Assembly (NCBI GenBank): GCA_937922955.1
Contig: CALAKO010000016.1
Span: 1-12,821, forward strand
Source: an uncultured Peptococcaceae bacterium
GTDB taxonomy: Bacteria > Bacillota > Peptococcia > Peptococcales > Peptococcaceae
Reading direction: 5' to 3'
DNA: 12,821 nt
A program made the position numbers and the translations under genes. Under the pieces are notes generated by a model that searched no databases, had not been told where the DNA came from, and was given only the letters and a program-made list of their open reading frames with translations. Positions within the stretch are counted from its first letter, which is position 1. Every line of letters begins with the position of its first letter. Positions 1 to 6,927 of the stretch are shown here, piece after piece.

Positions 1-584
1 GAATCACAGTAAAATACCATTGGATAATTTTTAAGTTGCTTTAATGGAAAAAACTGTTGCTCTTTCAAATCATTTTTCTTTGAACAAAATACCTTCATTG
101 GTTCACGTAATAGTTCAATGTGTTCGTATCCGTCAGGTAAATTTGAAGGATACTCTAAATGTTGTAAAGAAAAATCAAGCTCTTGGCATTCCATGGCTTT
201 TTTTATTTGATCTGTATTACAGTAAATTTCATTGATAGATACATCAAGATATTTATTTTGGAAGGTTGATAGAATAATACTTAAATGTGCCATTAATCCA
301 TAACAAGCAGCCATCGAGTATCCTGGATTTTTGTTGATAAACAAACTTTTAAATTTTTTTATTTCCTTTAAAGCATCGTTTGCCGCTTTATATGCTTTTT
401 CTCCATCTGAGGTCAAGATTACTCCTGATTTCGATCTTAAAAATAAGGTCGTTCCCAATTCCTCTTCAAGCATTTTTATTTCTCGACTAATACACTGTTG
501 AGAAATATGGAGAAGTTTCGCTGATAATGTCATTGATTTACAATCTGCTGTTGTGACAAAATATTGTATACTTTCGATGCGCAT
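1..584 (-). CDS. LysR-family transcriptional regulator (C-terminus cut by window edge)
   Basis: The reverse strand encodes about 194 residues from an ATG at 584 and runs off the window without a stop. The N-terminus (MRIESIQYFVTTADCKSMTL) followed by SAKLLHISQQCISREIKMLEEELGT and LFLRS is a textbook LysR winged helix-turn-helix: the recognition-helix serines and glutamines, then 'LEEELG..LF.R'. A linker helix follows at roughly residues 60-85. The first part of the effector-binding domain (about 90-194) is present; some 100 residues are missing relative to the usual ~300. A GTG three codons upstream is in frame, but the ATG matches the family's start. It is divergent from the hydrolase gene, with 174 bp between them, so by family precedent it probably activates that gene in response to a small molecule and represses itself. 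Seen: sequence motifs. Inferred: target and ligand. Confidence 0.93.
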   Translation of the reverse strand, partial: MRIESIQYFVTTADCKSMTLSAKLLHISQQCISREIKMLEEELGTTLFLRSKSGVILTSDGEKAYKAANDALKEIKKFKSLFINKNPGYSMAACYGLMAHLSIILSTFQNKYLDVSINEIYCNTDQIKKAMECQELDFSLQHLEYPSNLPDGYEHIELLREPMKVFCSKKNDLKEQQFFPLKQLKNYPMVFYCD

Positions 585-620
585 AGATATCACTTCTTTT
601 TCTTATACTAAAATTTTATT

Positions 621-637
621 TACAACGATACGTTGTA
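621..637. promoter_or_regulatory. Perfect palindrome, candidate LysR operator
   Basis: TACAACG-ATA-CGTTGTA is a perfect 7-bp inverted repeat with a 3-bp centre, lying 36 bp upstream of the LysR ATG and about 120 bp upstream of the hydrolase ATG. Its position fits a LysR regulatory site that also covers the regulator's own promoter region. It is not a strict T-N11-A box, as the symmetric T/A pair spans 15 bases, so the assignment rests on symmetry and placement. Confidence 0.55.
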
Positions 638-670
638 TTAAACCCAATTCTCTTAATGATATAAGTGTTT

Positions 671-699
671 TTGTTTAAATGTATAAACTGTTATTATTT
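671..699 (+). promoter_or_regulatory. Possible promoter of the hydrolase-transporter unit
   Basis: TTGTTT at 671-676, then a 17-bp gap and TTATTT at 694-699, lies 60 bp before the hydrolase start and 34 bp past the LysR palindrome. The -10 is a poor match, as expected for an activator-dependent promoter, but AT-rich DNA gives such matches by chance. Tentative. Confidence 0.25.
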
Positions 700-758
700 C
701 TATTGAAGAGATCTTTTAAAAAAGATTTTCTTAAATAAGATTTTTTAGGAGGAATATT

Positions 759-2783
759 ATGAAAATGGGAACGTCTAAAAATAAAGTCCTTGTTCTAGGC
801 GTCGATGGTATGGATCCAAGATTAACTAGAAAATTTGTTGATGCTGGCGTAATGCCTAATGTAAAAAAATATATTGAATCCGGATCTTGCCGACAAGATC
901 TGGCAATGCTCGGTGCTCAACCAACTGTCACACCTCCAATGTGGACTACACTTGCTACTGGTGCTTATCCTATGACTCATGGTATTACTGAATTCTATGC
1001 CCAGTCCGAAGAAAAGCCAGATACAATCGTTTATAATTTAGATTCGGCAAAATGCGAAGCTGAACAAATCTGGAACTGTTTTGCTGAAAGTGGTAAGAAG
1101 ACTCTTGTTTGGCACTGGCCTGGTGCCGCATGGCCACCATCTTCTGATAGTGAAAATTTGTATGTAGTAGATGGAAGTAGTCCAGGTACTGTAAACATGT
1201 CTCGTGCACAAGTTGACAGCGAATTCATACTTGGTGCAAGTGAAGAAATTTCTTCAGTAACTTTTATTCGAGATGCACAAGATGGTGCTGTTGAAGCATG
1301 TGTTATTACTGACTTAGAAGCACAACAAGGCGAAAACGAATATGATTTGTCTGAAACGTTTGGAAGTTTTGAAAAACGACAGATTATTATGGACTTGACG
1401 GAAGGGCAGGTTAATTCCTCTATTAATACTCCGTTAAACGTCGTTCAGTCTCCTATCAAACCAGCTCATAACTGGGTAAATGCACCTGAAGATGCAAAAG
1501 AATTTACATTGCTTTTAAGTAAAGGATTAATTAGACGACCTTGCTTAATTTTAAAAAATGATACGGGAGTTTATGATCGCATTGCTATCTATAAATCAAA
1601 AAAAGATTCCGAACCATTAGCGATTGTATCTGGCAATACACTTTATCGTGATTATGTTGATGAAGCAATAAAAAATGATGAACGTTATCCGAAATGTAAT
1701 CGTGATGTTGAGATTATGAATTTATCTCCGGATGGTAGCAAACTTCGTCTTTTTATATCTCCGGCAATGAATAGCGAGTTTGATGGTTTATTTTCTCCAA
1801 AAACGCTTTACAAGGAAATCTGTGATAATATTGGATGTCCTCCTCCAAGCTTTATGCTTGATGGGACAAATGAAGAACTTGTCAGAATCATGTTAGAAGG
1901 ATGGGATCATGTAGCAGACTGGCAAGCAGATAGCATTCTCCATCTGATCGAAGCTCACAATTTAGACGCTGTATTTTCTCATTATCATAACATTGATTTA
2001 CAACAGCATAAACTCATTGACTTCTTATCTGATAGAGGCATTAATAAACTTCCAATTTCATTTTATGAAAAAGCCATTGAAAATGTCTACAAACAAACAG
2101 ATAATTACCTCGGCAAATTCTTACATTTACTTGATGATGGTTGGTCAATCATCATTTGTTCTGACCACGGTCTGGTTGGTTCTAAATATCTCCCACCAGA
2201 AATCGGGGATATGTATGGTGTAAATATCGGTTTAATGGAAAAACTCGGTTACACGGTTATGAAAAAAGATGCTGATGGAAATAAGCTTCCAGAAATTGAT
2301 TGGTCTAAAACCAAAGCTTTTGCTACTCAGGCAACAAGTATCTATATCAATTTAAAAGGACGTTGGGATACCGGTATCGTTGATGAATCTGAAAAGTATG
2401 AATTAGAAGAGCAGATTATGACTGATCTATACGGCTATAAGGACCCTAAAACAGGAAAACGCGTTATCGCTATGGCTCTTCGCAATAAGGATGCTGTTTT
2501 GTTGGGTATTGGTGGTCCTAAAGCAGGAGACATTATTTTCTGGACTGCAGAAGGATACAATTATCCTCATGCTGATGCTCTGTCCACTGCGTATGGTGAA
2601 TGTGACACTTCTGTTTCTCCAATTTTTATTGCTGCTGGTAAAGGAATTAAAGAGAATTTTATAACAACAAGATACATTCGTGAAGTAGATGTTGCACCAA
2701 CCGCCGCTGTTCTGGGTGGCGTAAATATGCCTGAACAATGCGAAGGTGCACCTGTATATCAGATTCTCTCAGAAAAACTATAA
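759..2783 (+). CDS. Alkaline-phosphatase-superfamily hydrolase (type I phosphodiesterase/nucleotide pyrophosphatase fold)
   Basis: This is a 674-residue protein starting at an ATG with a strong AGGAGG eight bases upstream. All metal-site motifs of the superfamily are visible. They are D16 in VLGVDGMD; the probable nucleophile T58 in PTVTPPMWTTLATG, followed by P..HGI; D413 and H417 in NIDLQQH; D469-H470 in ICSDHG; and H604 in YPHAD. The family forms a covalent Thr intermediate at a two-metal (usually Zn) centre and cleaves phosphate or sulfate mono- or diesters, or phosphonates. Residues about 80-400 form a long cap region between the nucleophile and the second motif, which normally sets substrate choice. 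I do not recognise its specificity. There is no signal peptide or membrane segment, so it probably acts in the cytoplasm. It lies divergent from a LysR gene and 93 bp ahead of an anion transporter in the same direction, suggesting it hydrolyses an imported anionic ester. It could instead be a phosphonate hydrolase or sulfatase-like enzyme; the formylglycine C/S-x-P-x-R motif of true sulfatases is absent. Confidence 0.9.
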   Translation: MKMGTSKNKVLVLGVDGMDPRLTRKFVDAGVMPNVKKYIESGSCRQDLAMLGAQPTVTPPMWTTLATGAYPMTHGITEFYAQSEEKPDTIVYNLDSAKCEAEQIWNCFAESGKKTLVWHWPGAAWPPSSDSENLYVVDGSSPGTVNMSRAQVDSEFILGASEEISSVTFIRDAQDGAVEACVITDLEAQQGENEYDLSETFGSFEKRQIIMDLTEGQVNSSINTPLNVVQSPIKPAHNWVNAPEDAKEFTLLLSKGLIRRPCLILKNDTGVYDRIAIYKSKKDSEPLAIVSGNTLYRDYVDEAIKNDERYPKCNRDVEIMNLSPDGSKLRLFISPAMNSEFDGLFSPKTLYKEICDNIGCPPPSFMLDGTNEELVRIMLEGWDHVADWQADSILHLIEAHNLDAVFSHYHNIDLQQHKLIDFLSDRGINKLPISFYEKAIENVYKQTDNYLGKFLHLLDDGWSIIICSDHGLVGSKYLPPEIGDMYGVNIGLMEKLGYTVMKKDADGNKLPEIDWSKTKAFATQATSIYINLKGRWDTGIVDESEKYELEEQIMTDLYGYKDPKTGKRVIAMALRNKDAVLLGIGGPKAGDIIFWTAEGYNYPHADALSTAYGECDTSVSPIFIAAGKGIKENFITTRYIREVDVAPTAAVLGGVNMPEQCEGAPVYQILSEKL

Positions 2784-2792
2784 GTAATTTTC

Positions 2793-2830
2793 CATTCTGA
2801 TAGATAATCCAAAGATTATCTATCAGAATG
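2793..2830 (+). terminator. 17-bp perfect hairpin between hydrolase and transporter
   Basis: Arms 2793-2809 and 2814-2830 are perfectly complementary around a CAAA loop, starting ten bases after the hydrolase stop. Downstream is ATATTTTACG and only then a T-rich stretch, so the U-run does not touch the stem. It could be a leaky terminator setting a lower transporter level, or an mRNA-stabilising intercistronic hairpin. Stem identity is seen; role is inferred. Confidence 0.6.
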
Positions 2831-2876
2831 ATATTTTACGTTTTTTATATTTTTTGAAAATTAGGAGAGATATTTT

Positions 2877-4295
2877 ATGAATAAAAAACTCATCCACTAC
2901 ATAATAACAGCATTATTAATTTTTGGCTTTGGTTTTCTGCCTCCATTCGATCCAATAACTCCATTTGGCATGAAAATTCTAGGAAGTTTTCTGGGGGTTA
3001 TTTATGGTTGGACCGCAATTGGTATGATCTGGCCTAGTTTAATGGCTCTAATCAGTGTTGGTCTGACAATTGGGATGCCAAAGCTATTATCCATCAGTTT
3101 TGGCGATACTGTTGTAACAATGCTTATAATGCTATTTATTTTAATAGCTTTACTAAATGAACTACATATCACAGAAATCATTGCAAATTATTTTGTTACA
3201 AATAGACTGGTCCAGGGTCGCCCATGGACGCTCATTTTCCTTTTTTTCCTCGGAGTATACGTTTGCACCATCATACATCCTTTTGTTTCTATTGTTTTAT
3301 TTGCTTCATTTCTAAAATCTTTATGTAAACAATTAGATATAAAACCTCATACTGCATTACCAACATCTATGATGATAGGATTTGCTTATGTAGCAATGCT
3401 TGGGCAAATAATGTTTCCCTTCCTCTCAACGGGTATTCTTTTATCATCTTCTTTTGAAGCAATGAACAATGGTAAACCTTTTTCTTATTTATCATATATT
3501 ATGTATATGATCCCAATGAGTATCGTTTTAATACTGTTTTTTGTATTGATTATGCGATTTATTCTTAGAATCGATGTCAGCAGTCTAAAAAATGTAACAT
3601 CAGACATGATTGGAGAAAAGAAAAAAATGACTCGTGATCAACGTATTGCATTTTTTGGTTTCTTGATTACGATTATTTGTATTCCTCTTGGAAGTATTTT
3701 ACCAAAGAGTTGGCCGATCACTCAATTTTTGTCCCAACTTTCAATGTTTGGTATTGTTACCCTTGCTGTTTGTATTCTTATGATCTTTGTAAATAAAGAA
3801 AAAAAATCATTACTTGATTTTAGTAAAATGGCTTCTTCAGGTTTACTATGGGATGTAATTTTAATGTTAGCCTATATTATGCCAATTTCAAATCTTTTAT
3901 CATCAGAAGAAACTGGTATTACGGCTTTTTTAAAGCAAATTTTAGCGCCTCTAATGAGCCTTTCTCCAATTGTATTCATTTTACTTACACTTATATTTTC
4001 CGTTGTCGTAACAAATTTTGCTAATAATGCTGTTATTGTTATCGTACTTATGCCGGTGGTTATAGCATTTTCCAATCAAATTGGATTAAATCCAGCTTGC
4101 TTAATGGTTGTTCTATTTCTTGCAACTCAACTCGCACTTGCAACACCAGGTGGATCTCCTATGACTGGATTATGTTTTGCTTACAATGATCTTGTCACCC
4201 CTTCAATGATGATGAAATATTCTCTAAAGTTCATTCCGTTAATGTTTTTAGTTACACTCTTAATTGGTCTACCTTACGCATTATTAATTTTCTAG
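2877..4295 (+). CDS. DASS/SLC13-family anion transporter
   Basis: This is a 472-residue, very hydrophobic protein with an AGGAG site nine bases before its ATG. It has about a dozen membrane segments with the family's two-repeat layout. The C-terminal half carries TNFANNAV (379-386), in the position of the family's SNT-type substrate/sodium hairpin motif, and ATPGGSPMTG (422-431), just before the last helices. The N-terminal half shows an IWPSL segment near residue 55 and a GFAYVAMLGQ..FPF segment that recur in the second transporter of this window. The family moves di- and tricarboxylates, sulfate and related organic anions, usually with Na+. The substrate cannot be read from sequence. It follows the hydrolase gene in the same direction and probably imports its substrate or a related anion. 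A good terminator follows. Confidence 0.9.
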   Translation: MNKKLIHYIITALLIFGFGFLPPFDPITPFGMKILGSFLGVIYGWTAIGMIWPSLMALISVGLTIGMPKLLSISFGDTVVTMLIMLFILIALLNELHITEIIANYFVTNRLVQGRPWTLIFLFFLGVYVCTIIHPFVSIVLFASFLKSLCKQLDIKPHTALPTSMMIGFAYVAMLGQIMFPFLSTGILLSSSFEAMNNGKPFSYLSYIMYMIPMSIVLILFFVLIMRFILRIDVSSLKNVTSDMIGEKKKMTRDQRIAFFGFLITIICIPLGSILPKSWPITQFLSQLSMFGIVTLAVCILMIFVNKEKKSLLDFSKMASSGLLWDVILMLAYIMPISNLLSSEETGITAFLKQILAPLMSLSPIVFILLTLIFSVVVTNFANNAVIVIVLMPVVIAFSNQIGLNPACLMVVLFLATQLALATPGGSPMTGLCFAYNDLVTPSMMMKYSLKFIPLMFLVTLLIGLPYALLIF

Positions 4296-4301
4296 TTGCA
4301 T

Positions 4302-4511
4302 TCCCTAATTAATAATTAGTCGACAGTAGTGGTAGTTTTTTCTATCCATAATTATGCTAGGGTACCAATTAAATTTCAAAAAAATGGATGCTATCTGTTA
4401 AATACAGTATAGCATTCATTTTTTTTTACCTGAAATTATACAATTAATATGAGATTAATGATTTTACAGTTATATTGATGTTTCTCATTGTGCATACATT
4501 TTAATTAGGGA
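4302..4511. repeat. 11-bp inverted repeat pair flanking the transporter terminator
   Basis: TCCCTAATTAA at 4302-4312 is matched exactly in inverse by TTAATTAGGGA at 4501-4511. The enclosed ~190 bp hold the transporter terminator and AT-rich DNA. No target duplication is visible outside the arms, so a small mobile element (MITE-like) is only a possibility. AT-rich context raises the odds of chance. Confidence 0.3.
4378..4427. terminator. Terminator of the hydrolase-transporter unit
   Basis: An ATGGATGCTAT arm (4384-4394) pairs with ATAGCATTCAT (4409-4419) with one G-U. A further CTGT/ACAG pairing extends it around TAAAT, with a one-base bulge. Nine Ts (4419-4427) follow and a run of As precedes the stem, so it could work in both directions. 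It lies about 85 bp after the transporter stop. Confidence 0.85.
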
Positions 4512-5200
4512 GATTTTTTGAAGCAGAATGCTGCATACTGCGCTAATAATGCGAAGATTCGTTCATTACGCAAATCGTTAGTTTTTTTCAAGTTGATTTG
4601 GCGAATATTGTAGGAGTAAGAACGGATTTATTTACAATACAGAACTTCCGCGCATCTCCCTTATCTTGTAACATTCCGGCGAATTGTTGAAGTACTACAT
4701 GTTCAATTGAAGAAAAGTATGATATCTTTGATATGAATGTATAATTTAATAGAACATCGATGAGGTGCTTGCTAGTGACGATGCGGCCGACTAAGCTTAG
4801 TCAATATAATGTATGATCAATCTTATTGCGAAAAGTGATATAGTGTGCAAAAAAACACTTAACATCGAAGACGCTTTGATCATTTATCCATCATAATTTA
4901 AAGGTTTTTTACTTAAGATTTTTTAAAATACATCGTTAACTGAGTTGTGTTTAATCGATATATTGCATAGGCTCCTTGAAACCTCACCCTACTATACTAC
5001 ACAATGTTGATGGCCTCCTATATTGTATTGGCAATGCAAAGAGCGGGGTTAAAGGCGGCTTTTTATTAGTATGTGTTAGCATTTTTCAAAAGAATCAGTT
5101 TCGATCCATTCATTATATATCCCGCCTTGATATGTGATTTAGATATCTGGTACATAACTTAGCATAGCACATAAATGGAATTAATTATAGCCATTTGCAC
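4428..5200. other. Gene-free AT-rich junction segment
   Basis: There is no intact coding frame on either strand between the two convergent transporter terminators. The segment contains decayed minus-strand open fragments (4505-4890, described separately), and a shorter 27-codon open stretch at 4916-4996 that reads like coding sequence (VRFQGAYAIYRLNTTQL) but lacks a start. A 14-bp perfect palindrome, GACTAAGCTTAGTC, lies at 4789-4802. I see no tRNA, rRNA or CRISPR repeats. Composition rises sharply on the right side of this segment. Confidence 0.6.
4505..4890 (-). pseudogene. Decayed protein-coding remnant, family unknown
   Basis: Reading the minus strand from 4890, one frame runs 29 codons to an in-frame TGA (4801-4803), then 70 open codons to a second TGA (4588-4590). 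The adjacent frame then continues to a TAA at 4505-4507. Joined, it gives about 125 residues including FDVKCFFAHYITFRNKIDHT, LVGRIVTSKHLIDVLLNY, VVLQQFAGMLQDKGDARKFC and NERIFALLAQYAAFC. These have balanced, protein-like composition. One stop and one frameshift, with no start codon, indicate a broken gene. I do not recognise the family; a transposase or another gene lost at a junction is possible. An open stretch this long could still arise by chance. Confidence 0.35.
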
Positions 5201-5229
5201 AAAAAAGCCCGTCAGCGACGGGCTTTTTT
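5201..5229. terminator. Terminator of the minus-strand transporter, bidirectional
   Basis: AAAAAAGCCCGTC (5201-5213) is perfectly complementary to GACGGGCTTTTTT (5217-5229) around AGC. That is a 7-bp GC-rich core flanked by six As and six Ts, which works on both strands. It sits 34 bp beyond the stop of the minus-strand transporter gene. Confidence 0.93.
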
Positions 5230-5263
5230 ATAGGGGAAAGTAGAAAGAGGAAAGTGTCTGGGC

Positions 5264-6766
5264 TTAGAAAAGGCCAAAGACAATTTTTGCAAAGTTGTAG
5301 CCAATGAAGGTGTAAAGCACCCACCCGGCGAGCAGCATTGGCAGCGCACAGGTTTCGATTTGCTTGAAGGTGATTTTGTCCTTCTGGCCGTGGAGCATGG
5401 CGGCGTATGGGGAACCGGCAGGGGTAGCACCGGTGACGAATACGACCATGCAAATGCTCATGCAGACCGCGATCATTGGTACGTTTGGATACATGTCGGA
5501 GAAGGCCAGAGCAACAGGAATCAGGATGCTGGCCATCCCAGCGTTGTTGGCAAAGTTGGCCGTGATGATGGCGACGAGCAGGAGAATACCGACGAACACG
5601 ACGCTTGGTTTGTTGCCGAGGATTGGGGTCATGGTTTGAACGATGAATTCTTTCAAGCCGGTCTGAGGCTGAGCCACCGAGTTGCAGACGTAAACGGCGG
5701 CTGCAACGATGAAGATGATGTCCCAGGAGACGGAGGTCTTGGCAATGGCACGCCAGTTCAGCATTGGCTGTCCGTCAAAGCGCAGGATCATTAGCACGAT
5801 GATGCAGACAGCCAGTGCGCCGATGGTGCCATAGGCGCTGAGCATCTGAGTGATGGCCCATGCTTTTGGCATGAAGCTTGGGGCCAGAGCCATGATGATG
5901 AAGAGCAGGCAGGCCAGAAGGGTGGCTTTCTGCTGAATGTTCATTGGTGGCAGTGGGGTCTTGGTGAATTGTTCTGGCGTGACGTTGCTCATTTTGCTGA
6001 TGTCTGGACGCAGAATGAACTTCACAAAGAGCAGGAAGAGCACCATCATAATGATTGAGAAGCTCAGGTTGTAGATGATGTAGCCTGCGTAGCTCACAGG
6101 AATAGAGGACGCGCTGGTGAATACACCGGTGATAACCAGCGCTGCGCCTTTGAATGGGAACATTGGCTGACCAAGCGCAGCGGCAAAGTAGATGCCGAAG
6201 GTGGCGATCCAATAGATTTTGTCTTTGGATGTGTAGCCGAAGGTGCCTAAAGCTTCAAAGGTCAGTGGCCAGAGAATGAGCAGCGCAGCAACAGGGATGG
6301 TAAAGCCGGCAATAAAGTAGGAGCAGAAAAATAAAATGAAGAGGAACACATAAGGGCGGCCGGTGATGATTTTTCTGGAGAGAAAGAAACGGGCCAGATA
6401 TTTGGTGCAGCCAGCGTGTTCAACAGCGCCGAACAATACCATGCTCAGGATGACGGTGATGACGATGTCGCCGCCAATGGCATTGAGGAAAACGCTCTTG
6501 ACGGCGTTGTAGCCGGTCACGTCTTCGCCGAGGAAACCAGAGTAAAGGGCGAACAGCATCAGCCCCAAAATACTAGGCCAGATGTTGTCGATGGTGGACC
6601 AGAGATACACCATGCCAAGCAGAATACCAGCCACCCACATCCCGGTTTCAGTGATTGGGGCGAATGGTCCCAGCTGAGGGAAGCCAATCATGATTAAGAG
6701 ACCGATGACTACATGAACCCAGTAGGTTGGCTTGGTTTTTGAAACTTTTTTCGTTTCCGAACTCAT
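5264..6766 (-). CDS. DASS/SLC13-family anion transporter (second paralogue)
   Basis: This is a 500-residue polytopic membrane protein. I prefer the ATG at 6766, with GAGGTG about seven bases upstream; an in-frame GTG three codons earlier (6775) would lie within that site. It carries ANFANNAG (403-410) and ATPAGSPYA (447-455), matching the NFANNA and ATPGGSP motifs of the other transporter. It also shares an IWPS segment after the first helices and ALGQPMFPF versus MLGQIMFPF mid-protein. The two are clearly the same subfamily, but GC content and codon use differ strongly. Family role: Na+-coupled import of di- or tricarboxylates, sulfate or similar anions. It lies downstream of the flavoprotein on the same strand, separated by a terminator, so it may be co-regulated but is not simply co-transcribed. 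Substrate unknown. Confidence 0.92.
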   Translation of the reverse strand: MSSETKKVSKTKPTYWVHVVIGLLIMIGFPQLGPFAPITETGMWVAGILLGMVYLWSTIDNIWPSILGLMLFALYSGFLGEDVTGYNAVKSVFLNAIGGDIVITVILSMVLFGAVEHAGCTKYLARFFLSRKIITGRPYVFLFILFFCSYFIAGFTIPVAALLILWPLTFEALGTFGYTSKDKIYWIATFGIYFAAALGQPMFPFKGAALVITGVFTSASSIPVSYAGYIIYNLSFSIIMMVLFLLFVKFILRPDISKMSNVTPEQFTKTPLPPMNIQQKATLLACLLFIIMALAPSFMPKAWAITQMLSAYGTIGALAVCIIVLMILRFDGQPMLNWRAIAKTSVSWDIIFIVAAAVYVCNSVAQPQTGLKEFIVQTMTPILGNKPSVVFVGILLLVAIITANFANNAGMASILIPVALAFSDMYPNVPMIAVCMSICMVVFVTGATPAGSPYAAMLHGQKDKITFKQIETCALPMLLAGWVLYTFIGYNFAKIVFGLF

Positions 6767-6861
6767 AATGAACACCTCGATTTTTATTCAATGAGCAATC
6801 ATTTAAAATAGAATAATAAAATAATTTCCTTGTTTTTCACTATTTGTTTAGTATCAATGAT

Positions 6862-6910
6862 AAAAAAGGGGTGCAGCAGCGCACTGTGGGTGCTGGCGTG
6901 CGTGCTGCAC
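6862..6910 (-). terminator. Terminator after the flavoprotein gene
   Basis: On the minus strand, GTGCAGCACGCAC (6910-6898) pairs with GTGCGCTGCTGCAC (6884-6871) with one bulged base, around a 13-base loop. CCC and six Ts (6867-6862) follow. It starts 17 bp after the flavoprotein stop and about 95 bp before the transporter start, so it should lower or block read-through into the transporter. The remaining ~95 bp are very AT-rich and probably hold the transporter's own promoter, though no clear -35/-10 pair stands out. Confidence 0.8.
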
Positions 6911-6927
6911 GATGGATGAAAACAGGT

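Noticed and set aside
44..235. 63-codon plus-strand frame at the left edge
   Set aside because: It is antisense to the LysR gene, which is supported by a full helix-turn-helix motif.
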